The notes under the pieces: model-generated
Database searches by the model: none
Seen by the model: the letters and a program-made list of their open reading frames with translations, nothing else
What the model was told of the DNA's origin: nothing
Origin: Anastatus disparis
Taxonomy: Eukaryota; Arthropoda; Insecta; Hymenoptera; Eupelmidae
Assembly: GCA_017163975.1 (NCBI GenBank)
Contig: JAFFSR010000309.1
Location: forward strand, 3,370,001-3,434,000
DNA length: 64,000 nt
Reading direction: 5' to 3'
Shown here: positions 46,080 to 56,603 of the stretch, piece by piece
Layout of the letters: each line of letters opens with the position of its first letter
Position numbering within the stretch: position 1 is the first letter of the stretch
Position numbers and translations under genes: made by a program

Positions 46080-49000
46080 ATAAGCCTGAAGTTTCCGACG
46101 TCCAGATCCGACACTGTTATAATAAATTTTTTTTTTATTTGAACCACTTCGAAATGACTTAAATAATCTTGTTAACTCTGAAAATGATCGTTAACAAAAT
46201 TTAAACCACTTCGGATTAACGGAAGGTAGATATAATGACCTGAGATTAACAACATACTTCTGTGTATATATACGAAAATATGGTAAATACACAAGAGTGA
46301 AAAAATTTTATGATTAAATGAAAATAACAAGCCGGAAATAAATAAAACCACTGAATTAACATTTAATTTCTAATTAATAATGATTTGGGCCGTTTTCTAC
46401 TATCGAAAAAATATAAAACCGACCCGACTTCGATTAAATCATGTTCCTATATACCACAAAATATATTCAAATACGAAAATCTAAATAATTCTTATTTTTA
46501 TTGATACAACCAACTGCTAATGGATGTAAATCCTTTATTAACAATTGAATTGATATAAAAAAGAGATCTGGTATAGTATCACTCACCGGAAGGCAACTAT
46601 ATAGAAAACGTATGATGAAAAAATGCTACTTTGATCAAATGAAAATAGCTTGAGAGCCGTAATAAGAATATTTATTGTTCTTACCAATATAACCAACTGG
46701 AAAAGTTTAAAAATCTTAAATTAATATTTAATTGTTTAATGGAAACAATTAAGTGTAGTTTCCACCGTCGGAAGGCAACTATATAGACCCGCGTATGATA
46801 AAATAATGCTCGAAAAGAGTTTAAAAGCCGCATTACGTATATTTATTGTTGTTACGAATATAACCATCTGGCAATATTTCGGGATTTTAAATTGACATCT
46901 GAACACTCTAAAAAAATCATTTGGTGTAGTTTGAACCACCAGAAGGTGACTTGATACACCCAAATCCGATAAAATAATGCTACTACGATATAAAAAATAT
47001 AGCTTCAAAGCCGCATTGAGAATATTTATTGTTGTTACAAATATAACCAACTGGAAACGTTTAGGAATCCTAAATTGCAATGCAAATAGTTTATAAAAAC
47101 CATCTGGTGTAGTTTGAACCACCGGAAGGTGACTAGATACTCCCAAATTCGATAAAATAATGCTACTACGATATAAAAAAAAAGTTTTAAAGCCGCAATA
47201 AGAATATTTATTGTTGTTACGAATAATGCCAACTAGAAACGCTTAGAAATCCTAAATTACTATCTAAATAGTTTATTAAAACTATCTGGTGTAGTTTGAA
47301 CAGCCGAAAGGTAATTAGACATACCCAAGTCTGATAAAATAATGCTACCACGATATAAAAAAAAATAGTTTCAAAGCCGCAGTGAGAATATTTATTGTTG
47401 TTACAAATAAAACCAACTGGAAACGGTTAGGAATCCTAAATAACAGTCTAAATAGTTTATAAAAACCATCTGGTGTAGTTAACTGCCGGAAGGTAACTGG
47501 ACATACCCAAGTCTGATAATATAATGCTATGTGATAAAAAAAAAAACAGTTTCAAAGCCGCAATGAGAATATTTATTGTTGTTACATATATAACCAACTG
47601 GAAACGTTTAGGAATCCTAAATTACAATCTAAATAGTTTATAAAAACCATTAGGTGTAGTTAGTTTAGGGTTGTAAATAGTCTATTAAAACCATCTGGTG
47701 TAGTTTGAACTGCCGGAAGATAACTGGACACACGTGAGTCTGATAAAATAATGCTCTGTGTTCGAAATGACAAAGTTTAAAAGCGGCATTACGTATATTT
47801 ATTGTTACGAATATACGTAATGCTGTAAGCAATAAGTATTCGTGATACAGTTCTGAAAACTTTTTTTATACAAGCACAATTGCATTTTATGATGATTATT
47901 TGATAAATATCGTGTCCTCCCGGTGCTTGAAGCTACGACAGATCGTTTCTATGAATAAATTAAGTATTAACAGTAGATTTTTACTTATTTTCAATTGATT
48001 GAATTAGCAAGATTCATAAATTACCGAAATTTAGCTCTGAAACGATTTTTTATTCGATTACAATTGCATTATTTTATTATACTCAGGTCAATCTACTTAG
48101 CTTACGATGGTTAAAGCTCATTTTCATTCATTGTTTCGAAGATTATTATGGATTTTTTTCTCGATTACAGAGCATTATTTAATCAGACTTGCGTGTGTCT
48201 AGTAACCTTCCGGCAGTTCGAACTACACCAGATGGTTTTATTAAACTATTTAGATTGTAATTCAGGATTTCTAAACGTTTCCAGTTGGTTATATTTGTAA
48301 CAACAATAGATATTCTCGATGCAGCTTTGAAACTATTTTTTTTCGATCACAAAGCATTATTTTATCAGACTTAGGTATGTTTAGTAAGTTTACGGCAGTT
48401 CAAACTACACCAGATGGTTTTTATAAACTATTTAGATTGTAATTTAGGATTCCTAATCGTTTCCAGTTGGTTTTATTTAGAACAACAATAAATATTCTCA
48501 CTGCGGCTTTAAAACTATTTTTTTTATATCGTAGTAGCATTATTTTATCAGACTTGGGTAAGTCTAGTTACCTTCCAGCAGTTCAAACTACACCACGTGG
48601 TTTTTTTAAACTATCTGCATTGTAATTTAGGATTCTTAAACGTTTTCAGTTGGTTATATTTGTTACAACAATAAATAGTTTCACTGCGGCTTTGAAACTA
48701 TTTTTTCTATATCGTAGTAGCATTATTTTATCGGATTTGGGAGTATTTAGTCACCTTCCGGTGGTTTAAATTACACCAGATGATTTTTATGAACTATTTA
48801 GATTGTAATTTGGGATTTCTAGAAGTTTTCAGTTAGTTATATTTCTAACAACAATATATACTCTTACTGCGGCTTTAACATTATTTTACTTTATATCGTA
48901 GTAGTATTATTTTATTGGATTTGGGAGTATCTAGTAACCTTCCGGTGATTCCAACTACACCAGATGGTTTTTGTAAACTGTTTTGATGTTAATTTAAGAT

Positions 49001-50387
49001 TTTGAAAGATTTCCAGATGATTATATTAGTGAAAATAATAAATATACGTAATGCGGTCTATAAACTTTTTTTTTTCGATCACAGAGAATTATTTTATCAG
49101 ACTTGGGTATGTCTAGTTACCTTCCGGCAGTTTAAACTACACCAGATGGTTTCTATTAACTATTTACATTATAATTTAGGATTCTCAAACGTTTCCGATT
49201 GGTTGTATTTGTAACAACAATAAATATTCTCAATGCTGCTTTGAAACTATTTTTTTTTTTCGATCACAGAGCATTATTTTATTAGACTTGGGTATGTGTA
49301 GTTACTTAACGGATGTTTAAATTGCACCAGATGATTTTCATGAACTATTTAGATTGTAATTTAGGATTCCTAAACGTTTCCAGTTGGTTTTATTCGTAAC
49401 AACAATAAATATTCTCACTGCGGTGTTAACATTATTTTACTTTTATCGTAGTAGTACTATTTTATCGGATTTGGGAGTATCTAGTCACCTTCCGGTAGTT
49501 TAAACTACACCAGATGGTTTTTATAAACTATTTAGATTTTAATTTAGGATTCTTAAAAGTTTTCAGTTAGTTATATTTGTGACAACAATATATATTCTCA
49601 ATGTGGCTTTAAAACTATTTTTTTTTTGTCACAGAGCATTATTTTATCAGACTTGGGTACGTCTAGTTACATTCCGGCAGTATAAACTACACCAGATGGT
49701 TTTTATAAACTATTTAAATTGTAATTTAGGATTCCCAAACGTTTCCAGTTGGTTATGTTTGTAACAACAATGAATATTCTCAATGCGGCTTTGAAGCTAC
49801 ATTTTTTATATCGTAGTAGCATTATTTTATCGGTTTGGGAGTATCTAGTCACCTTCCGGTGGTTTTAACTACACCGAATGGTTTTTCTAAACTGTTTAGA
49901 TGTTAATTCAAGATTTTGAAAGATTTCCAGATGGTTATATTTGTAAAAATAATAAGTATACGTAATGCAATTTTTAAATTTTTTTTTTTATATCGTAGTA
50001 GCATTTTTTTATCAGACTTGGGTGTGTTTAGTTACCTTCCGGCAGTTCGGACTATACCAGATGGTTTTTATAAACTATTTACATTGAAAATTAAGGATTC
50101 CTAAACGTTTCTAGTTGGTTATATTTGTAATAAGAATAAATATTCTCACTGTGGCTTTGACATTTTTTTTTTATATCGTAGTAGCATTATTTTATCGGAT
50201 TAGGGAGTATTTAGTCACCTTCCGGTGGTTCAAACTACACCAGATGATTTTCTGTGTTCAGATGTCAATTTAAAATTCTGAAATATTTCCAGATAGTTTT
50301 ATTCGTAACAACAATAAATATACGTAATGCGGCTTTTCAATTCTTTTTATTTCGATTACACAAACATTATTTTATCATACGCAGGTC
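46080..50387. mobile_element. Foldback/Mutator-like element, main part
   Basis: Two long arms made of tandem subrepeats face each other. The unit is about 180 bp and contains CCATCTGGTGTAGTTTGAAC, GGAAGGTGACT, AATAATGCTACTACGATATA, AGCCGCA, AATATTTATTGTTGTTAC and AACCAACTGGAAACG. About seven forward units occupy 46560-47830 and about twelve inverted units 48180-50387, with a non-repeated centre. The outer terminal part is 46080-46790; its partner is displaced to 51630-52304 by an inversion. Total length without the foreign DNA is about 4.98 kb. A 9-bp target duplication plus subrepeat-built arms recalls Drosophila FB elements, which belong to the Mutator superfamily. No transposase is encoded. 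All ORFs in the arms are repeat artefacts. Confidence 0.85.
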
Positions 50388-50720
50388 CCAATAACCCAAG
50401 AGCGATTTATCCAGAACAACGTCAGTTTTTCTTTTGAGATTTTTACGACTCTCGCGAATGCGCTGTTTGGTCGCCTTTTTGACCAGTCTGCCACCTGAAG
50501 TAACATCATATAGGATATTTTCACCCGCTCGAAGAGCCTCCTTACCGACCACTTTTGCACCTTGTTTGATCTTTGGTATAGCTGCTCTGAAGAGACCTTT
50601 CAAAAAACTACCTACTCCTGCACCTGACTGGTGATAAACAAAACAAGGTTTACCAACTGCAACACACTCACTTTCAGCACCAATCATTTCGTTATTAAAA
50701 AAATCTTCAAACACAGACAT
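50367..50720 (-). pseudogene. Polinton PX/pVI-like minor capsid protein
   Basis: The 117-codon frame starts at an ATG one base after the stop of the penton-like gene (TAA-A-ATG), a compact virus-like junction. A Gly-rich hydrophobic stretch (GAGVGSFLKGLFRAAIPKI) is followed by KVVGKEALRAGENILYDV and a Lys/Arg-rich tail. This is the pattern of the small membrane-active/core proteins of Polintons that resemble adenovirus pVI/pX. The last few codons and the stop come from the foldback arm, because the inversion breakpoint (about 50387/50388) cuts the 3' end. The native end lies at about 52305 onward. Otherwise the frame is intact. Confidence 0.6.
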
Positions 50721-50721
50721 T

Positions 50722-51500
50722 TTATCGGATGCGCTTAAAGTGAAGCGTTACAGTCAGCGTACCGTAGTCTAATGAAATAAGAAATCTGTGTTCGTCTTTT
50801 ATATCTATTTCTATCGACATGGGTGGTGAAAAGTTTTTAATTTCAAAACCTCCGTAAACGTAGTCACACAAATAAAGCAAGACTATACGTAGTAAGCTCG
50901 TGCGCATGTCACCTGTTACATAAGGCTGGTAAATTTTGCTGTAAACCATAAGCACGGTTGGTAACCCGTTTAAAAGATTTGCTGGACGATTACCGGCAAT
51001 TTAGTGTTCTTTATTACCTTTGCAAGAAAAAATTGGTACATTTTCCAAACCTGAAATTCTAAGTAATTTTCCCAATAGTGTAAACGTGTGCATATAAGTT
51101 GTACAATCTTCATGACATCGACATCTAACCTGTCCATAGTCACCAGCTCGGATTTAAAAATATAAATGATTTTTTACATTCTCAAGACTATTTATTTTTT
51201 CTAAAAGACTTTCAATGTCACGATAAACACCAGGTTTAACTTGGACAAACACCTCAGCCTTCTGTTGAGTCTCCTCTGTTTATTGCAAAACATTCGCCAC
51301 TTCACGTTCGGATGTTTTAACAGAAATCACCCCCTCCCGTTCTACCACTGATATATGCTAAAATGTGAGAGGTATTAAAATTTCCGTGACTTCTAGACAG
51401 CAGTCGCTATGAAGATAAAAATTTTCTGATGATTGTGTTGTAAAATGTGTCCCCACATTGTGTGGAAAGACAAACTTGCTGCTGTTGCTCGGTAAACCAT
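50722..51500 (-). pseudogene. Polinton penton-like minor capsid protein, broken
   Basis: One minus-strand frame can be followed from about 51490 to the stop at 50722-50724, with four in-frame stops and a frameshift near 51480 at its start. Features typical of the Polinton penton (single jelly-roll vertex protein) are an N-terminal FPHNVGTHFTTQ and EVTEILIPLTF, a central YRDIESLLEKIN, then KIYQPYVTGDMRTSLLRIV and a C-terminal IEIDIKDEHRFLISLDYG / VTLHFKRIR. The downstream gene PX starts one base after its stop. The sequence is clearly non-functional. Confidence 0.65.
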
Positions 51501-51534
51501 GTAAAATTCATCGTTTATTGTAAAGTAGAATTTT

Positions 51535-51629
51535 TCTGGATACCCCCTCCAACTGACCAAATGTCGTTTTTTCGACCCTCTACCTTTGCTCTTCAAAACC
51601 TCATCAACCTCAATCGCTTCGCTATCTAA
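51535..51629 (-). pseudogene. Polinton integrase chromodomain remnant
   Basis: The minus-strand frame reads LDSEAIEVDEVLKSKGRGSK, then KRHLVSWRGYPEKF. The EVLKSKGRG...W(R/K)GYP pattern matches the chromodomain at the C-terminus of Polinton integrases, which targets integration to chromatin. It begins with the same LDS codons that end the piece at 46079 because of the 9-bp duplication. The last part of the domain is missing and the frame runs into the penton-like gene, so a further deletion occurred. Confidence 0.75.
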
Positions 51630-52304
51630 ATGAGCCTGAAGATTCCAACGTCCAGATCCGACTCTATTAAAATAAATTTTTTTTCTATTTAAACCACTTT
51701 AAAATGACTTAAATAATCTTGTTAACTCTAAAAATGATCGTAAAAAAATTTGTACCACTTCGGATTACCGGAAGGTAGATATAATGACCTGAGATTAACA
51801 ACATACTTCTGTGTATATATACGAAAATAATTTAGAATAAATGAAAATAACCAGCCGGAAATCAATGAAATTACTAAATTATTATTTAATTTCCAATTAA
51901 TAATGATTTGAGCCGTTTTCTATTATCGAAAAAATATGAAACCAGCCCGACTTCGATTAAATCATGTTCCTATATACCACAAAATGTATTCAAATACGAA
52001 AATCTAAATAATTCTTATTTTTATTGATACAACCAACTGCTAATGGTTGTAAATCCTTTATTAACAATTAATATTAAAAAGAGATCTGGTGTAGTATTAA
52101 TCACCGGAAGGCAACTATATAGACCAATGTATGATGAAAAATACTACTTTGATCAAATGAAAAATTGCTTGAGAAATGTAATAAGAATATTCATTGTTCT
52201 TACTAATATAACCAAATGAAAAAGTCTAAAAATCCTAAATTAATATTTAATTATTTAATGAAAACAATCCAGTGTAGTTTCCACCGCCGAAAGGCAATTA
52301 TATA
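51630..52304. mobile_element. Foldback/Mutator-like element, displaced end
   Basis: Starting ATGAGCCTGAAGATTCCAAC, this is a diverged direct copy of 46080-46786, with shared landmarks CGTCCAGATCCGAC, ATAATGACCTGAGATTAACA, CTTCTGTGTATATATACGAA and TCCTATATACCACAAAAT. In the original arrangement it was the inverted terminal partner of that segment. Some indels exist, for example about 35 bp present only near 46280-46316. Confidence 0.85.
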
Positions 52305-52507
52305 GTGAGTCAAGTGCGAAAGAGGGGAAGAAATCAGAATATAAAAAGAGGAACGAGACATGATCAACTTAGTCGTCGAGTGCACCTGGTACTACAAACA
52401 CCTCAGCGGCTAAACGCTCGAAAAGTAGTAAAGTTGCGAAAAAGAAGAAGAAGTAGAATAAAAAAGCACGTGTAGCTACAAATATTTTTGAAAATTAAAA
52501 TTTCAAG
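52305..52507 (+). other. Spacer before the major capsid gene, with the native PX tail
   Basis: Sequence just right of the inversion breakpoint is rich in Lys/Glu codons (GCGAAAGAGGGGAAGAAATC) and fits the lost 3' end of PX, ending near a TGA at about 52360. A second basic stretch (AAAAAGAAGAAGAAG) precedes the capsid gene. Confidence 0.45.
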
Positions 52508-53475
52508 ATGGCGTTATTGCATACAGAATCTTGTCAGTCGATCAAGTCGGAATTATCACTCTTTGAATTATCCTCGACACAGACTGCAATTGAAGACTCT
52601 TACTGGGTTCAGTACAAACCGATATCTTAACGACCAATCACCAATTGAATTTACCATCCCTGGCAACACTGAGTATCTAGACTTGGCTCACACGATGTTA
52701 AGTGTGAGTGTAAGTGTAACATGCACTAGTGCTGAACCACCTAAACATCCGAACATTGGGCCAATAAATAATCTTTTGTATTCGTTGTTCAATCAAGTCG
52801 ACGTGCTATTCAATCAGGAACCTGTTTCACCGTCAAACAATGTTTATGCATACAGAGCTTACATTGAAACATTACTAAATTATGGCCCGACAGCTAAAAA
52901 GTCTCATTTAACGAGTGGATTGTGGTACAATGATACAGTAAGAAAAATGGATGATACCACAAATGATAATACAGGTCTCAGCCAGCGTAAAGCGCTTACG
53001 ATTGACAGAAAGATTGATTTACTCGGCCATTTATATTGTAATGTTTTTAATCGAGACAAATTATTACTGGAAGGTGCTGAAGTTAGAGTAAGGCTCGTGC
53101 GTTCTCGTGATGGTTTTTGTCTCATGGATCCCGCTAGTGCTTTCACAGTAAATATTACCGAGGCTACGCTTTTTGTGCGTCAAATAAGATTAAATCCTTT
53201 ACTTGTGCTAGCACACGAAAAACTGTTGTCGCAGACTACTGCGAAATACCCACTGACACGTGTAGAAGTTGAGGCTGTTACGCTACATAATAATGGTGTG
53301 CATAGGGGAAAAATCAACAATGTCATATTAGGTCAACTGCCAAAAAGAATTATACTCGGTTTTGTTGAGAATAAAGCTTACAGCGGAGGTAAAAGTCTTA
53401 ACCCGTTTAATTTCAAGAATTTTAATATAAATTTTTTGTATTTGTACGTTGATAGAATGCAAGTGCCATCAAATT
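52508..53475 (+). pseudogene. Polinton major capsid protein (double jelly-roll), 5' part
   Basis: This is the main shell protein of Polinton virus-like particles, often annotated as F54H12.2-like. The best start is ATG 52508 (AAGATGG context), where the first about 40 codons (ESCQSIKSELSLFELSS, WVQYKPIS) match the family's N-terminus. A frameshift near 52620-52630 moves the rest into the frame open to 53492: SPIEFTIPGNTEYLDLAHTM, then GPINNLLYSLFNQVDVLFN, AYRAYIETLLNYG, and NPFNFKNFNINFLYLYVDRM / QVPS. The family conserves NPFNF...LYVDG.QVPS. The gene is cut right after this by a 9-kb insertion; the last six codons before 53492 belong to that insert. The missing 3' part is at 62549. Confidence 0.85.
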
Positions 53476-53748
53476 GGATGTTTCGCATATAGTCGCTAAT
53501 TTTTGCTTAAATGTCTCCGAAATTATGTTAGATATGATAATTTTGATATGCGTCAGTTGAAAAAGTAGTGCTAAATTCGCTATTAAACAAATAGTGAAAA
53601 AAACTCGAAAAATACGATTTTTTTCATTCTTTTTTTATTTCTAGCTCCTTAAATATACATTTTAGAGAAAAATGTAAAGGAAAAAAAAATTAGATGATAA
53701 AATTTTACATAAAATAATGAACTTTTGAAATAGAAAATTTCATTTTTT

Positions 53749-53988
53749 ATGTTAGAAAAACGACAGCGATTGCGAAAAAATTGCCCAAAAATTAATGCTT
53801 TGTTAAATGATTTTTTCAATCATTTAAATTTATCGTATGATCTTAATATTGAGCCACAGAAAACTTTTTGTTATGATGAAACAGTCCAGCAAATTTTATT
53901 AGAATCGGTCGGTTCGTTGCTTCACAATAATTTAACAATTAAGCATCCCGCAAAAAATGTAAAAATTTCAAAATTTTATTGCAAATAA
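53749..53988 (+). CDS. Unknown 79-codon ORF in the terminal repeat
   Basis: The ATG frame encodes a basic product starting MLEKRQRLRKNCPKINALLN and ending IKHPAKNVKISKFYCK. The counterpart in the right terminal repeat (about 62263-62024, complement) keeps the same frame over all 79 codons, with no indel and one TGA stop. Preservation of frame may mean recent coding ancestry or simply low indel divergence. No family is recognised. Confidence 0.25.
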   Translation: MLEKRQRLRKNCPKINALLNDFFNHLNLSYDLNIEPQKTFCYDETVQQILLESVGSLLHNNLTIKHPAKNVKISKFYCK

Positions 53989-54960
53989 AATAATGTTTTC
54001 AGATGGGTGCTGATTTTTTTTACATATAGCAGACTATTAAAGCTTTCAAATGCACTTTGAAAAATTAAAATCGGTTGGTTAGCAGAGTCTTGGGAATTTT
54101 TAAAAAAATATAGTTTAATTTATACTTATAAACAAATTGAATATCTTTTTCAATTTTAAATTAAATAAAACCCAAAAACTTTTGTTTGAAAATACTTTGA
54201 AAGACGCTCATTTAAAAAAAAGAAAAGTCAAATTCCGCTTAATAGTTTTTGAGCTATGACTCACCAAAGTTAACTTGTGTTTATTATTAAACTATAAACA
54301 ATATAAAGTCAATTAAAGCGTTATTAGCTTTATTTGTCCAAGCACTGATTAAGCAAAAGTTTTCAAAACATGCGCTCTTTGGAAACACATAAAAAACATC
54401 GATTAAAATTACTCTGATCACTCGAAAAGTCGTTAAAAACGTAGAGGGTCACGTGATGGAGCAAACTGATTGAAAAGTGAAATCAAGACTTAAAAACTAC
54501 AGCACACTCTAAAAATGCAATTATCTCGGCTTCTAATGGTCCGATTTTGATTTTTTTTTTTCTAAATCGATGTGTCGGAAGTCAAGGAATTCGAATATTT
54601 TATGATAAATAATCAATTATGCGTATAATTTGTTATATTAACATAACTTTGAATCATAAGATAAAAAATTTATATTTTTTTAAACATTTATTCGTCTATT
54701 TTACATGAAAAGTGCTCAATCTTATGTAATTTCATCAACTAAATGAGAACTTATTTGATATTAATTTTTAATATTGTTTAAACAAATTAGAAAATTGAAG
54801 AATTGTGAAAAATTTAAAAAAATGTTAAATAATTTCAAAAGTATCATCATTTCAATCGTTAATGTCTATAATAAACTAAATGAGAATTCTGTACTTATTA
54901 TTAATATTTTATAAACATTATTAATTTATTAATTAAGGAAAAAATTATAAAAGTGAAGTT

Positions 54961-56224
54961 CTCGTTTAATTTAACAATACAGATGAATCTTAGCGTCTTT
55001 TTAATTTTGAATGTGATGCAGTAGCCAAACAGAGGGACAATATTTTGATAAAAGGTACGTAGATGTAAATGTATCCTAATAATGCAAATACAACAGATTT
55101 TATATTTTTAATTGTATTTTCACAGAAATTTAGAAGCATACTTAAGTGTATACTGAAAAATTATAATTATAGAAAATACATATTATCATTGTATTGGTTT
55201 ATTATTTTTCTCATAAAATTATTAAAAACATAAAAATAAACATTTTTTACTTGAAAGTTATGAAATATATTATAAAACATTTACTATTTTTAAGAATTAT
55301 AATCTATAAAATTGTTTTTCAATTTCATATAAAGATTATATAATATTTCGCGTACTACTTACTGTAGTATTTTCTATGCAATTACATACAAATTATAAAT
55401 AAAACAATATTAAATTGCAAATAATAAAGAGTATAATTTATATATTAAATTTATTTTAAAATAATTGAAAGATCACTTTATTTAATTGCAAAGATGTATG
55501 ATAAGCCTCAGTATCTTTATATTTCTTTTGACTTAATACAGTAACCAAAAACGCACAAAATAGTTTCATAAAATGCAAGTAGATCTAAATATATTCTAAT
55601 ACAATAAATACAACAGTTGTAAATTTTATTTAATATATTTTAAAATAAATTCAGAAGTTCATTTTTAAGTATTTCTAAACAAATTGAAAAACATTACTTC
55701 AAACAATTAATAAAAATAAATGTAATCAAATTATTAATTATGTTTTATAAAATTCGTAACTAATATTACTAATATATTTTATTACCATTAATATTAATAT
55801 AAAATGTATCTTCTTAAAATAATTTAAAATATAAAAATGAACATTTTTTAACTCAAAATTTAAAAGAAACTTATCATACTTTAACACAATTTTAAATTAC
55901 CATTTATTTCAATAGTTAATTTTAAAGTATTTTAAAACAGATTAAAAATTATATCTAACATTCATACTTTAAAGGAAGAAAAAAATAAATAAAATCAAAT
56001 TAAAAATTGTATTATATAAAATTCGTAAATAATAGAACTTATAATTTTTACTACTATTAATAATAATACCAAATTGATAAGATTTGTAAAATGGAAAAGC
56101 ATATTTTAAATTTATATTTAAGAAAATGAATCGAAATAAATTATAAATTATGTTTTATAAAATTCATTAACAATAGTACTAATAGATTTTACAACTACAC
56201 AACCAACACAAACAGCAAGAGAAA
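54961..56224. repeat. AT-rich direct repeats within the 9-kb element
   Basis: Related blocks recur: CAGTAGCCAAAC / CAGTAACCAAAAACG near 55019 and 55541, followed by AAATACAACAG and TTTAGAAGCATA-type phrases, giving a period of about 520 bp. A shorter block containing TTATAAAATTCGTAA plus AATA recurs near 55745, 56020 and 56155. No gene is seen. Confidence 0.55.
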
Positions 56225-56370
56225 TGTTGGCGTTTTGAATCCCAACGAGTTGCGCGCGCACGGTCGGTGGCTTTCAAAACGCCAACATTTTATTTCTATT
56301 TACCAAAAGTTTTCAAGCGTACTGCGTACGCTTGTAGTATACTGCGCACTCACACTTCAGCATGCAGTAT
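56225..56370. repeat. Cluster of perfect hairpins
   Basis: Three hairpins lie side by side. TGTTGGCGTTTTGAA pairs with 56273-56287; CAAGCGTAC-TGC-GTACGCTTG lies near 56315-56335; GTATACTGC pairs with GCAGTATAC near 56337-56370. Local GC content is much above the surroundings. It might be the terminus of another element. Confidence 0.8.
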
Positions 56371-56603
56371 ACAAAAAGTTCTTTCAGTGTACCCGCGTAA
56401 AAAAAATTCGTATTGCCAAGATATTAGTGAAACATTATCTAATATATTGCAATTATTTAAAAATCTCTTGGCAAAATTTTTCCAATATTTCGCCAATATT
56501 TAGCATTTATCAATCCCTAGGGCCAAAACCCACATTATTCCCACATATTGGCAATATATTGGATATTGCTATATCAATATGTATAATGATAAATAATTTC
56601 GAA

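Larger units (their letters stand above)
50388..52304. other. Inverted 1.9-kb segment
   Basis: The segment holds PX, penton-like and integrase 3' sequences plus one terminal part of the foldback element, all opposite to the flanking Polinton genes. At the left breakpoint the foldback arm stops after CATACGCAGGTC; at the right breakpoint the foldback end stops at AATTATATA. The intact left arm reads CTATATAGACCCGCGTATGA, showing the two ends were once contiguous. Likewise PX continues in a coding-like frame across the right breakpoint. The inversion seems to have lost or gained almost no bases. Confidence 0.85.

Noticed and set aside
46736..50104. Several 60-136-codon frames in both strands
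   Set aside because: They are repeated translations of the foldback subunits, appearing in mirror orientation in the two arms.
52488..52507. Start of the capsid ORF at 52488
   Set aside because: That position is TTG, not ATG, and the family-like N-terminus lies in another frame from ATG 52508.
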